In this document: positions 28,684-37,093 of the stretch, piece after piece
Numbering within the stretch: position 1 is the stretch's first letter
Layout of the letters: each line of letters opens with the position of its first letter
From: Ignavibacteriota bacterium
GTDB taxonomy: Bacteria; Bacteroidota; Ignavibacteria; Tepidaquicellales; Tepidaquicellaceae
Length of the DNA: 44,840 nt
Reading direction: 5' to 3'
Assembly (NCBI GenBank): GCA_003158365.1
Contig: PMIW01000162.1
Span: 1 to 44,840, forward strand
Notes under the pieces: model-generated
The model's input: the letters and a program-made list of their open reading frames with translations, nothing else
Database searches by the model: none
Told to the model about the DNA's origin: nothing
Translations under genes and position numbers: made by a program

Positions 28684-29717
28684 TTGTTTTCTATGAACTC
28701 CCAGTTTAACGGGGTTCCTCTTTTAATGTTTGTATTGGATTTTTTGCCTAAAACATCATAATAATATTTGGGATGCAATCCATACCCGGGTCTGATTGAC
28801 TTAATATTTTCTTTTGTGAAAACTTCACCTGTTTTTATATCTTTAACGACAAAAAGTGAACGCGCAAATACTTTATTCTTTTTTCCCTTTTCACCTAACA
28901 CATAAGTTATTTTTCCTGTAGCTTTTTCTGTTTCCCTGATTAACTTTGTCATTTGCGAAAACTCTGATGGCTCTATGGAAAATACCCAGTCTGTTCCCCC
29001 AAGTTTTCAATCTAGTATAAAATGTTTTTCGATAATCTTTGCTCCTAAAGCAGCTGCTGCTATAGGGACACCAATCCCTGTTGTATGATCTGATAAACCT
29101 GCTATACAACTAAATCTTTTTGCCATATCAGGTATGGTAAGCAGATTCGCTTCTTCAATTGGAGCGGGATATTCCGATGTACACTTTAGTAAAGCTATTT
29201 GATTATTACCTACATCTTTACAAGCATTTACCGCTTCTTCAATATCATTAAGTTCTGCCAAACCTGTGGAAATTACTATTGGTTTTCCTTTCGATGCAAT
29301 ATATTTAATAAGGGGAATATCAAATATTTCAAAAGATGCAACTTTATACATAGGGACATCAAGCTCTTCGAGAAAATCTACCGCTGTAAAATCAAAAGGT
29401 GTGGAAAAGAATATTAAATCTAAACTTTCTGCATGCTTCTTTAATTTACTGTGCCACTCCCATGGCGTATATGACTGCCTATATAGCTCATACAGTGTTT
29501 TACCGTCCCAAAGTGAACCGTTATTAATCCTAAAATATTCATTATTACAATCTATTGTCAGCGTATCTGCTGTGTAAGTCTGAATTTTAATTGCATCAGC
29601 GCCGGATTCTTTTGCAGCGGAAATAGTTTTCAATGCTAAATCGATACTTTGATTGTGATTAGCAGAGAGTTCTGCTACAATAAATATTTTTTTAAAATCA
29701 AAATTATTTTTCATCAT
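28680..29717 (-). pseudogene. pseI: pseudaminic acid synthase gene (NeuB family) broken by an in-frame TGA
   Basis: Two frames, 29717-29007 (236 codons) and 29006-28680, are in the same reading frame, with one TGA at 29007-29009 between them. Together they give a normal-length NeuB-family enzyme of about 345 residues: a TIM barrel and a C-terminal SAF (antifreeze-like) domain. NeuB enzymes condense phosphoenolpyruvate with a 6-carbon sugar. SLWDGKTLYELY, SYTPWEWH and KGKPIVISTG match the PseI type more than sialic or legionaminic synthases. The TGA lies in EKHFILD-[stop]-KLGGTDW, where homologues have Arg, so a single change from CGA or AGA explains it. The SAF domain keeps SIRPGYGLHPKYY. TGA ends several neighbouring genes, so recoding is unlikely. 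A nonsense mutation or a sequence error are the two explanations. Confidence 0.88.
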
Positions 29718-29718
29718 T

Positions 29719-30753
29719 TCAACCTTTTAAATTACTGCAAATCTCAGGAATAACCGATAGCATCTTATGTTTGATAAATATATTTTTTACGGTCATAAAT
29801 AATTTTTCCCTGATTCCTGAATCAGATATTACGTTTATTAATTTATTTGATAATTCTTCAATTTCAATATTATTAATATCTCCGATAGAATACGCTAATT
29901 CTTTTTCTTTTAACTGTTCATTAATAGCTATCTGATTTTCCACAGTAAAACCTGTTACAATCGGGGTATTTAATTTCAGCAATTCCCAAACGGTACTTCC
30001 TGAAGCACTGACAGCTAAATCGCACCACTTAATTAATGAAACGACATTATTAGAATTTTGAACTACTTCTATTGAATGCTTGCTTTCCTTCATATAATTT
30101 AAAATCGAATCTATATATACGTTAGTAAAGCCCAATAGAGTTTTAATACTTAATTTTGTATCGTTTTTTTCAAAGGCTTTAAGAACTTTTAGCGTATTAT
30201 TATTTTCATCACTTCCACCCATTGTAATTAAAATATTTTTGCACTCATTTTTCAGACTCCTTCTCCACCCTCTCAATTCTCTAAATTCTCTTCTTAATAA
30301 TACATACCGCAAGCCTAGAAATAGTTTTGTGTAATTTTCACAGGAATATTTGAATATTTTTTCCGCATTTATATTCTGATTCAAAATGTAATCACTGACA
30401 TAATGACATTTTGCTATATCATCTATACACATCAATTTAAGCCCGTAATTTTTTATAATTGTTTGATATTCGGTTTCAAATTTATAACCATCCGTGATTA
30501 CCAAATCTATTTCATTATTCTTTGCATATTTTGCAGTATATTCTGAATCTTTCAATAAATTATCATATTCTGTAATTTTTATAACTTTGAACTTTTCATT
30601 TGCTATTCTGTCTATTACTTTTTGTTGACTGGAATTTGTAACAAAAATAACATTATGCTTTTCTTCACTCAACATTTGTCCGAGAGCAATGCATCGTATA
30701 ACATGACCGGTACCAATTTCAAATGAAGCATCCGCCCTTATAAGAAAATTCAT
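29719..30753 (-). CDS. pseG: UDP-2,4-diacetamido-2,4,6-trideoxy-beta-L-altropyranose hydrolase
   Basis: A 344-residue GT-B-fold hydrolase that removes UDP from the pseudaminic acid precursor, giving the free sugar for PseI. The start IRADASFEIGTGHVIRCIALG holds the catalytic His (His17). The second half has ITMGGSDENN and ASGSTVWELLKLNTP, where the nucleotide binds, and ENQIAINEQLKEKEL. Length and motif order match PseG/SpsG without a fused acetyltransferase. Two bases separate it from pseI and four from the upstream methyltransferase, so it is firmly part of the Pse module. Confidence 0.92.
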   Translation of the reverse strand: MNFLIRADASFEIGTGHVIRCIALGQMLSEEKHNVIFVTNSSQQKVIDRIANEKFKVIKITEYDNLLKDSEYTAKYAKNNEIDLVITDGYKFETEYQTIIKNYGLKLMCIDDIAKCHYVSDYILNQNINAEKIFKYSCENYTKLFLGLRYVLLRREFRELRGWRRSLKNECKNILITMGGSDENNNTLKVLKAFEKNDTKLSIKTLLGFTNVYIDSILNYMKESKHSIEVVQNSNNVVSLIKWCDLAVSASGSTVWELLKLNTPIVTGFTVENQIAINEQLKEKELAYSIGDINNIEIEELSNKLINVISDSGIREKLFMTVKNIFIKHKMLSVIPEICSNLKG

Positions 30754-30756
30754 AAG

Positions 30757-31620
30757 CTATTTTGCGGAATTTATATTTTTATTTCCAATAAACATTCCCG
30801 ATTTGGTTTGTACTTTAAATATTTTGTTTTCTCTGATTTCATTAATAACATATTCTTTTACAGATTTAAATAATTTTTCCCACATATTAACCGGAATATC
30901 TTTATACAAGTAAATTTGAGATTTTAAATAAATCAAATAATAATCCAAAAACGGTTCCGGTGACTCAAACAACAATTCATTATCAAGTGTATAACCCGTA
31001 ACATTTGAAAAATATTTACTCAGAACAGATTCTCCTTCTTCCAGATTAAACCCAGTACACCTTTCTGGATTTCCTGTTGTGTATTCAGGAAACTTTAATG
31101 ATTTCATAAAATTGAAATGTAAATCATATAATTGGTGCATATAATCAGATGAATTGGTTGTCGCAATAAAAACTCCCTGTAATGTCATTGAATTGGATAA
31201 TCTTTTTAAAAATTTCTCTTTATCTTTTATATGCCACAACATATGATTACACATAATTAAATCATAACTGTTAGATTCATAATCTATTACTTCAACATCT
31301 GCAACTTCATATTTTACTTTTTCCTTATTTTCTATTGTTTGTTCACTTGCGGTTTGAATATTTGATTTGGAAAGATCATAACCCGAATAATAATTTCCTA
31401 TACTTTTTTGCAACAGATATTTTATAAACCTGCCTTCACCGCATCCTAAATCCAAAACTTTATTAATGTTTTCCTCATTTGGTAATTTATCAAGAACCCA
31501 TGCATCCCACATCACCCTGATTTTACTAAAGTTTTTATGAACATTTATTCTTTTCATCAAATCAGTACTATCGCTATAATATTCCTTAATATTATTTAAA
31601 AATGTTAATTCACTATTCAT
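30757..31620 (-). CDS. class I SAM-dependent methyltransferase
   Basis: A 287-residue methyltransferase with motif I VLDLGCGEGRF (about 55-65), YSGYDLSKSNIQ for the ribose-binding acid, and DLIMCNHMLWHI. The first 40 residues look helical, and the C-terminal third carries a family-specific lid. It stands between pseC and pseG, so it may methylate a nonulosonic acid precursor or its product; methylated forms occur in nature. The position inside the module is the only hint for the substrate. Confidence 0.85.
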   Translation of the reverse strand: MNSELTFLNNIKEYYSDSTDLMKRINVHKNFSKIRVMWDAWVLDKLPNEENINKVLDLGCGEGRFIKYLLQKSIGNYYSGYDLSKSNIQTASEQTIENKEKVKYEVADVEVIDYESNSYDLIMCNHMLWHIKDKEKFLKRLSNSMTLQGVFIATTNSSDYMHQLYDLHFNFMKSLKFPEYTTGNPERCTGFNLEEGESVLSKYFSNVTGYTLDNELLFESPEPFLDYYLIYLKSQIYLYKDIPVNMWEKLFKSVKEYVINEIRENKIFKVQTKSGMFIGNKNINSAK

Positions 31621-31629
31621 CTTTTGTGT

Positions 31630-32829
31630 TTATTTTGTTAACAAATGCTTTATTTTATCTGTTACATATTCAATTTCTACATCACTTAAATCCGGAAACA
31701 TTGGAATACTCAGACAGTTCTTATAATAATTTTCCGAATTTGGAAAATCACCCTGCTTGTAGCCATATTTTTGAGCATAATAAGGTTGTAGATGAACCGG
31801 GATATACAGGACCTGCGATCCGATTTTATTCTCCCTCAATTCTTTCATGACTGAATTTCTTGACCTTCCAAGTTTTTCGAAATCGATTTGCAAAGTATAT
31901 AAATGGTAAGATGATTTTACATATTCTTTTTCTACCGGTGTAGTTACTATATTAATTTCTGAAAATCGGGAATTATAATACTCCGCAATCTTTCTTCTTC
32001 TCTCCACAAACTTATCTATCTTTTTCAATTGACTCAATCCAAGTGCACACTGAATATCGGTGATTCTGTAATTGTGGCTTACTTCATTCATTTCATAATA
32101 CCACATATTCGGTTCCTTTTTTTCATCATAAGCCAAATTTTTGTTTACAAACTTATCCGCATTTTTATGCATCCCGTGATTTCTGTAAATTATCAATCTT
32201 TTATATAATTCTTCATCATTTGTCGTCGCAATTCCGCCTTCACCTGTAGTAATATGCTTGACTGGATGGAAACTAAAGACCGCAATGTCTGAAAATTCAC
32301 ATGAACCAACTTTGTTATTTTTGTAACTGCTGCCAAAAGCATGACAAGCATCTTCTATAATTTTAAAATTATATTTTTTCTTTAAATCATAGATTTCTTC
32401 CATATCACAGGAATGACCTCCCAGATGAACAGGTATAACAAAATCAATTTTTTGCTTTTGTAATTTATTTTCGAATTCTTCAACGGATAAATCGAATGTA
32501 TCGGGTGTAACATCTGAAAAAACAACATCGGCACCAACAAATTGTGTACAGTTTGCTGAAGCAAGAAAAGTTACAGTTGACGTTACTGCATTCATTCCTT
32601 TTTTTAAACCTAATGCAAGACTGGCAATATGCAACGCAGATGTACCGCTCGAGCAGGCTACCGCATATTTTACATTCAAATACTTTGCAACCTCCTCTTC
32701 AAATTTATTTATCGCCGGACCTTGCGTAATAAAATCGCTCCTCAGCACTTCCACAACTGATTGAATGTCTTCTTCGCTTATCTTTTGTCTGCCATACGGT
32801 ATAAATCTGTTAGGACTTTGAATTTTCAT
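31630..32829 (-). CDS. pseC: UDP-4-amino-4,6-dideoxy-N-acetyl-beta-L-altrosamine transaminase
   Basis: A 399-residue DegT/DnrJ/EryC1-type PLP aminotransferase, second step of pseudaminic acid synthesis. The PseC-typical pattern is clear: FIPYGRQKISEEDIQSV, VLRSDFITQGP, TSTVTFLASANCTQF, IPVHLGGHSCDM, then SFHPVKHITTGEGG with the PLP lysine Lys191. PseC is normally paired with PseB (UDP-GlcNAc 4,6-dehydratase), which is not found in this window. Its start overlaps the end of the CBS-SDR gene by 20 bases. Confidence 0.92.
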   Translation of the reverse strand: MKIQSPNRFIPYGRQKISEEDIQSVVEVLRSDFITQGPAINKFEEEVAKYLNVKYAVACSSGTSALHIASLALGLKKGMNAVTSTVTFLASANCTQFVGADVVFSDVTPDTFDLSVEEFENKLQKQKIDFVIPVHLGGHSCDMEEIYDLKKKYNFKIIEDACHAFGSSYKNNKVGSCEFSDIAVFSFHPVKHITTGEGGIATTNDEELYKRLIIYRNHGMHKNADKFVNKNLAYDEKKEPNMWYYEMNEVSHNYRITDIQCALGLSQLKKIDKFVERRRKIAEYYNSRFSEINIVTTPVEKEYVKSSYHLYTLQIDFEKLGRSRNSVMKELRENKIGSQVLYIPVHLQPYYAQKYGYKQGDFPNSENYYKNCLSIPMFPDLSDVEIEYVTDKIKHLLTK

Positions 32830-34237
32830 TATTATATTCTTCCCAAAATTTTATATTGTAATAAATTTTGTTTTCAGGATTTTTTATTAATTTATTTTTA
32901 AAAAAATTATACAATTCCCTGTACCCTTCTTTTACGGATATATAATTAAAAGAATCCACTTCTTTTTCATATTTGTCAAATGATACTTTGTAATTTCTAT
33001 TGTCTTTCTCAGATTTATTAATATTTATTTTTACTTTAGGGAATATCTCTTTCGCTAAATAAGCAACATCAATTATTTTAAGATTGTTTTTCTTATTTCC
33101 GATATTATAGATTCGGTTACCAACAATCTCCAACTTTGAATTTAATACAGAAATTATTGCTTTTGAAACATCTTTCACGTGAACATTTGGTCTCCACTGC
33201 TCTCCGCCAAATACGTTAAGTTCTTTATAAAAATATGCATTCTTAGCAAACAAATTCACGACCAAATCAAACCTTGATCTATTTGAAACTCCAAATACTG
33301 TAGATAACCTCAAAATGGTAGGTGAAAAATTCTGGCTTACTTGGTTTAAAATAGCATGTTCCGACATCAATTTCATTCGTCCATAATGTGAAACAGGATT
33401 AACGGATGATGATTCCGTTAAGAAGTTATCTGGGTCTTTGCTTGCTCCATATACACTGCAGGAAGAAGTATATATAAATCTGTTAATATTTAAATATGAA
33501 CATAATGATGCCATCGAATTTACAGACAGGAAATTTGTTTTGAAAGCGGTTTCAGGAATTAGCGCACATGCGGGATCACCTACAATCTCCGCCAAATAAA
33601 CGACTGCATCTACATTGGAAATCGCTTTAATCAAGGTATTCGTATCTATAGCATCACCTTTTATCCTCTTAAAATAATCGGAATTAATTTTGTCCAAAGA
33701 ATCCTGGTTATAAACAAAATTATCGAGAACTTTTACCATATAACCTTTTTTTAATAATGCTCTAACCAAAACCGAACCAATATATCCTGCACCGCCTACA
33801 ACCAAAATCTTTGCTGGTATTTTATTTTTTTTGATTTTATATAAATAAGTCCCTGAAATTAATTCATCAAAACTAATTGCGCCTTTCACAATCATTTTAT
33901 CGTCAACAATGGGTATTAAAATATATTTTCTTGAATAGCTGTCATCCGGATAAAGTTTATTCAGCCTGTTTATTATATCGTTCTTATTACCTTCGTTATT
34001 TAGTTGATTTGATGTTATATACACGGGTACTTTGTTCATTACAATTTTGAGTTGCGTTTCAAGACTATATCCTTTTAGTAATGACCTTCTTAAATCACCT
34101 TCAGTTATAACACCTTTTAATTTTCCCGATTTATCGATAATAGTAATAAGAATTCCGAATTTGCTTTTGATTTTTTCAAAAGCATATCTTATTGTCTTTT
34201 CTTCATTTATATTAATATATAAATTTGAATCGTGCAT
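32810..34237 (-). CDS. CBS-domain pair fused to an extended SDR sugar epimerase/dehydratase
   Basis: One unbroken 475-residue frame holds two unlike parts. Residues 5-130 are a CBS pair (GVITEGDLRRSLL in the first, ILIPIVDDKMIVKGAISFDEL in the second), a module that senses adenosyl nucleotides. Residues 143-475 are an extended short-chain dehydrogenase: NAD loop GGAGYIGS (148-155), TSSCSVYG, and the active-site pair Tyr285 and Lys289 in HYGRMK. The SDR resembles epimerases/dehydratases for nucleotide sugars, close to CDP- or dTDP-sugar enzymes; it lacks the features I expect of PseB. Fusion of CBS to a nucleotidyltransferase is known; to an SDR it is unusual. The cupin gene ends 4 bases before, so both may act on one nucleotide sugar. 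Confidence 0.87.
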   Translation of the reverse strand: MHDSNLYININEEKTIRYAFEKIKSKFGILITIIDKSGKLKGVITEGDLRRSLLKGYSLETQLKIVMNKVPVYITSNQLNNEGNKNDIINRLNKLYPDDSYSRKYILIPIVDDKMIVKGAISFDELISGTYLYKIKKNKIPAKILVVGGAGYIGSVLVRALLKKGYMVKVLDNFVYNQDSLDKINSDYFKRIKGDAIDTNTLIKAISNVDAVVYLAEIVGDPACALIPETAFKTNFLSVNSMASLCSYLNINRFIYTSSCSVYGASKDPDNFLTESSSVNPVSHYGRMKLMSEHAILNQVSQNFSPTILRLSTVFGVSNRSRFDLVVNLFAKNAYFYKELNVFGGEQWRPNVHVKDVSKAIISVLNSKLEIVGNRIYNIGNKKNNLKIIDVAYLAKEIFPKVKININKSEKDNRNYKVSFDKYEKEVDSFNYISVKEGYRELYNFFKNKLIKNPENKIYYNIKFWEEYNNENSKS

Positions 34238-34241
34238 TATT

Positions 34242-34694
34242 TTATCTTTTTAAAATTTCCCATGGATTCCAGTAATAGGCTTCATACCTGAAATCATCGT
34301 TCTTGCTTTCTTCAAGGGTTGAAGTAGAAAAGAATATCAAATTAGTGTCTTCTTTTAAAGTCATAAAACCATTTGCAAATCCTTTTGGAATATATAAAAT
34401 CGAAGGTGATTTATCACTCACAACATACCTGTTTATTTTTAAATCTTTTGAAGGTTTTTTCCAATTATCGATTTTTACGGCTGCAACTACTGCCGCACCC
34501 GTTACTACGTAAACATATTTTGATTCGTTTTTATGTGCATGCCATGCTCTGACAAAATTATTTTGGTAATTGGATACTTGGTAAAATCTTTTAATTGAAT
34601 TCATATCAAAATCATTACAAAATCTTACTTCGCCTCTGTCATCTACAGACACTCCGCCTTTGATTAAACCGATTTCATTTTCTGATTGATTCAT
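34242..34694 (-). CDS. RmlC-like cupin (dTDP-4-keto-sugar 3,5-epimerase family)
   Basis: A 150-residue cupin. SVDDRGEVRFCNDF, RAWHAHKNESKYVYVVTGAA and ILYIPKGFANGFMTL match the RmlC family, including the active-site His in WHAHK. It is shorter than RmlC proper (about 180 residues). It lies directly before the CBS-SDR gene, 4 bases apart, so it probably epimerises or isomerises the same keto-sugar nucleotide. No RmlA or RmlB is in the window, so the dTDP link is an assumption. Confidence 0.8.
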   Translation of the reverse strand: MNQSENEIGLIKGGVSVDDRGEVRFCNDFDMNSIKRFYQVSNYQNNFVRAWHAHKNESKYVYVVTGAAVVAAVKIDNWKKPSKDLKINRYVVSDKSPSILYIPKGFANGFMTLKEDTNLIFFSTSTLEESKNDDFRYEAYYWNPWEILKR

Positions 34695-34726
34695 AATAAT
34701 TTATGTTTTAATAATTAGTTTGTATA

Positions 34727-35206
34727 CTACAAATATAAATAAAAATCAAAATATTTTTGTTTGTTTATGATATAAGATTTTTTAAATAAATATCCGGCAT
34801 TCAAGAAAATTTTTTGAGATGCTTCATTAAAATCCTTTACTGTTGCTTTGATTTTTGAAACGTTTGGATATTCCTTTATAATTACTTTTTGTGAAAGTGA
34901 AAGCATTTTCCCCGATATTTTTTTTCCTCTGAATCTTTTATGAACACTTATACTTATTTCCGCTTCATTATTTTTTACAATGTATCTAACCTGTCCTATT
35001 AATTTATCTCTAAAATGAAATAACAAGAATAGATGATTTATATCTTTTAATTTTTTTGTAAACCAATTTTTATGTTCTTCCCATTTTATAACTGTGCTGA
35101 CAGATGAGTTCAATCTAACAAGCGGATCATTGGATAGATAAAATATTTTTCTAATATCGGAAGGTACTGCATTTCTGAGCGATATTTTAATATTGTTTTT
35201 CACCAA
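34727..35206 (-). CDS. GNAT N-acetyltransferase (PseH candidate)
   Basis: A 159-residue GNAT: ISLRNAVPSDIRKIFYLSND at the start, WEEHKNWFTKKLKD, and the acetyl-CoA loop HKRFRGKKISGKML. The SLRNA-x-LSND and NHLFLLF pattern resembles the acetyltransferases of nonulosonic-acid loci (PseH, or the domain fused to some PseG). It would then acetylate the 4-amino group made by PseC. The start is TTG at 35206 or GTG one codon later. A gap of 32 bases separates it from the cupin gene and 35 bases from wbpE. Confidence 0.75.
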   Translation of the reverse strand: MVKNNIKISLRNAVPSDIRKIFYLSNDPLVRLNSSVSTVIKWEEHKNWFTKKLKDINHLFLLFHFRDKLIGQVRYIVKNNEAEISISVHKRFRGKKISGKMLSLSQKVIIKEYPNVSKIKATVKDFNEASQKIFLNAGYLFKKSYIINKQKYFDFYLYL

Positions 35207-35241
35207 AATATTCTTTTGTTAAGTTTAAATTTTAATTAATG

Positions 35242-36420
35242 TCATTTAATAAAGCTAATGAACTGAATGATTGTTTCCACCACAAATTCAATTTGTTCGT
35301 CCCTTAGTTCCGGATAAATAGGAAGAGCTATTGTTTCGTTAGAAGCCCTTTCTGAATTTACAAAACTTGTATTCTCAAATCTTGATTTCAGGCTTGCGAA
35401 ACATTCCTGCTTGTGAAAAGGAACGGGATAATATATTTCCGTACTGACTTCTTTTTCTGTCAGATGCTTTCTTACATCATCGCGATTCTGCACCCTGATT
35501 ACATACTGATTGTAAATGTGATAGTTTTTAAACCCGCTGTCTTTATATATTGCTCCGGGCAATAATACTTTTTCCTTACTGCTGAATTCGGTTATGCCCT
35601 CTTTACCTGCTACACCCGATTCCATAAATAATTTTGTATAAAGACCTGCATTTTTTCTGCGTTTTTCGGACCAGCTGTCGAGATGTGGAAGTTTTACGTT
35701 TAATACTGCTGCCTGAATTGCATCGAGCCTGAAGTTACCTCCGATGATTTTGTGATAATATTTTGGCTTACCCCCGTGCACTCTCATAATCCTTAACTTT
35801 GCACCAAGCTCATCATTATTAGTGATTACAAGTCCGCCGTCACCAAAGCATCCAAGATTCTTACTCGGGAAAAATGAGAAACAGCCTATATCTCCGTGGT
35901 TACCTACTTTTCTTCCGTCTTTATACTGCACTCCTATTGCCTGTGCTCCGTCTTCGATTACTTTCAGGTTATGTTTCTTTGCAAGAGCTGTTATTTCATC
36001 CATTTCAGCGGATTGACCGTAAAGATGAACAGGAATAATTGCTTTTGTTTTACTTGTTATTTTGTTCTCAATAGATTTTACATCTATGTTGTATGTCACA
36101 GGATTCGAATCAACAAAAATAGGTATCGCATTCATTCTCGAAACAACACCTGCAGTCGCGAAGAATGAATAAGTCGGTACAATAATTTCGTCACCGGGTT
36201 TTATGTCTATTGCCATTAAAGCGATAAGTAATGCATCCGTTCCAGAGGAGACCCCGATTGCATACTTGCAGTCAAGATATTCACACATTGATTTTTCCAG
36301 TTTTTCTACTTCCGGACCAAGAATAAAATATTGTGACTCAGCTGTCCTAATTAACGCTTCATCAAGTTCATTCTTCAAGGTTTTATATTGCGCTTTTAAA
36401 TCAAGTAATGGTACTTTCAT
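35242..36420 (-). CDS. wbpE: DegT/DnrJ/EryC1 aminotransferase, UDP-3-keto-GlcNAcA type
   Basis: A 392-residue sugar aminotransferase with VPLLDLKAQYKTLKNEL, the YFILGPEVEKLE opening, GVSSGTDALLIAL, VPTYSFFATAGV and the PLP lysine Lys187 in FFPSKNLG. This matches WbpE/WlbC, which puts an amino group at C3 of UDP-GlcNAc-3-keto-uronate. The neighbours support this use: acetyltransferase WbpD and oxidoreductase WbpB are the next two genes upstream, and WbpA lies three genes upstream. It is clearly different from the PseC aminotransferase at 31630. Confidence 0.88.
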   Translation of the reverse strand: MKVPLLDLKAQYKTLKNELDEALIRTAESQYFILGPEVEKLEKSMCEYLDCKYAIGVSSGTDALLIALMAIDIKPGDEIIVPTYSFFATAGVVSRMNAIPIFVDSNPVTYNIDVKSIENKITSKTKAIIPVHLYGQSAEMDEITALAKKHNLKVIEDGAQAIGVQYKDGRKVGNHGDIGCFSFFPSKNLGCFGDGGLVITNNDELGAKLRIMRVHGGKPKYYHKIIGGNFRLDAIQAAVLNVKLPHLDSWSEKRRKNAGLYTKLFMESGVAGKEGITEFSSKEKVLLPGAIYKDSGFKNYHIYNQYVIRVQNRDDVRKHLTEKEVSTEIYYPVPFHKQECFASLKSRFENTSFVNSERASNETIALPIYPELRDEQIEFVVETIIQFISFIK

Positions 36421-36469
36421 GTTTATTAAAATTTATGTTCAGAAAAATCATTCAGTAATTATTTTCAAA

Positions 36470-37045
36470 TTATATTTCTTTAACAAGATTATTTTCCAAC
36501 TTGTACTTTTTCTGTGATTTATCACAAAAAGCAATTCCGTCTTTATCGAATTTTAATTTTTTACCTGCTTCGCTCAGCCACCCTACAACTCTGGCAGGAT
36601 TACCCACTGCAAGTGCAAAATCCGGAATATCTCTGGTAACTACAGCCCCTGCTCCGATAAATGCGAACCTGCCGATTGTATGTCCGCATACTATCGTGCT
36701 GTTCGCACCCAGCGACGCACCTTCTTTTACTAAAGTCTTTAAATAATATTGCGCACCTACCTGGGGATACTTGCTTCTCGGATCAATTATATTTGTAAAA
36801 ACCATCGATGGACCGCAAAATACGTAATCTTCCAGCTCGACACCTTCGTAAACAGATACGTTGTTTTGTATCTTTACAAAATTTCCGATTTTTACGTTAT
36901 TACCGATATTTACATTTTGTCCCAGAACACATTTGCTCCCTATTTTAGAACCGGATTGAACGTGGGAGAAATGCCACACTTTGGTACCTTCGCCAATTTC
37001 GACATTTTCATCAACAACGGCGAATTCATTTACATAATAATTCAT
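36470..37045 (-). CDS. wbpD: left-handed beta-helix N-acetyltransferase, WbpD/WlbB type
   Basis: A 191-residue hexapeptide-repeat protein with repeats such as VDENVEIGEG, IGSKCVLGQN and VNIGNNVKIGNFVKIQN, and the end VVTRDIPDFALAVGNPARVVG that marks the family. It would acetylate the 3-amino group of UDP-2-acetamido-3-amino-2,3-dideoxyglucuronate to give the diacetamido form. It stands between wbpE (49 bases) and wbpB (48 bases), completing the WbpA-B-E-D set. A general serine or sugar acetyltransferase is the less likely reading. Confidence 0.87.
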   Translation of the reverse strand: MNYYVNEFAVVDENVEIGEGTKVWHFSHVQSGSKIGSKCVLGQNVNIGNNVKIGNFVKIQNNVSVYEGVELEDYVFCGPSMVFTNIIDPRSKYPQVGAQYYLKTLVKEGASLGANSTIVCGHTIGRFAFIGAGAVVTRDIPDFALAVGNPARVVGWLSEAGKKLKFDKDGIAFCDKSQKKYKLENNLVKEI

Positions 37046-37093
37046 AATATTGTGAGTTTATTGATTATTTTTGAAAAGTACTTACAATTACTA

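Noticed and set aside
29007-29009. TGA recoded as an amino acid in pseI
   Set aside because: TGA is the normal stop of several neighbouring genes (for example those ending at 16269, 18195, 27817 and 28680), and there is no selenocysteine-type position or obvious recoding hairpin; the homologous residue is Arg.
28891-29109. 72-residue frame spanning the pseI stop
   Set aside because: It is in another frame over the broken part of pseI and shows no family sequence.
28680-29717. Frameshift between two neuB halves
   Set aside because: The two pieces are in the same frame (327 bases apart from stop to stop), so this is a nonsense codon and not an indel.
32810-34237. PseB (UDP-GlcNAc 4,6-dehydratase)
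   Set aside because: It is next to pseC, but the active pair is in HYGRMK and the rest resembles epimerase-type SDRs; PseB-specific features are not seen.
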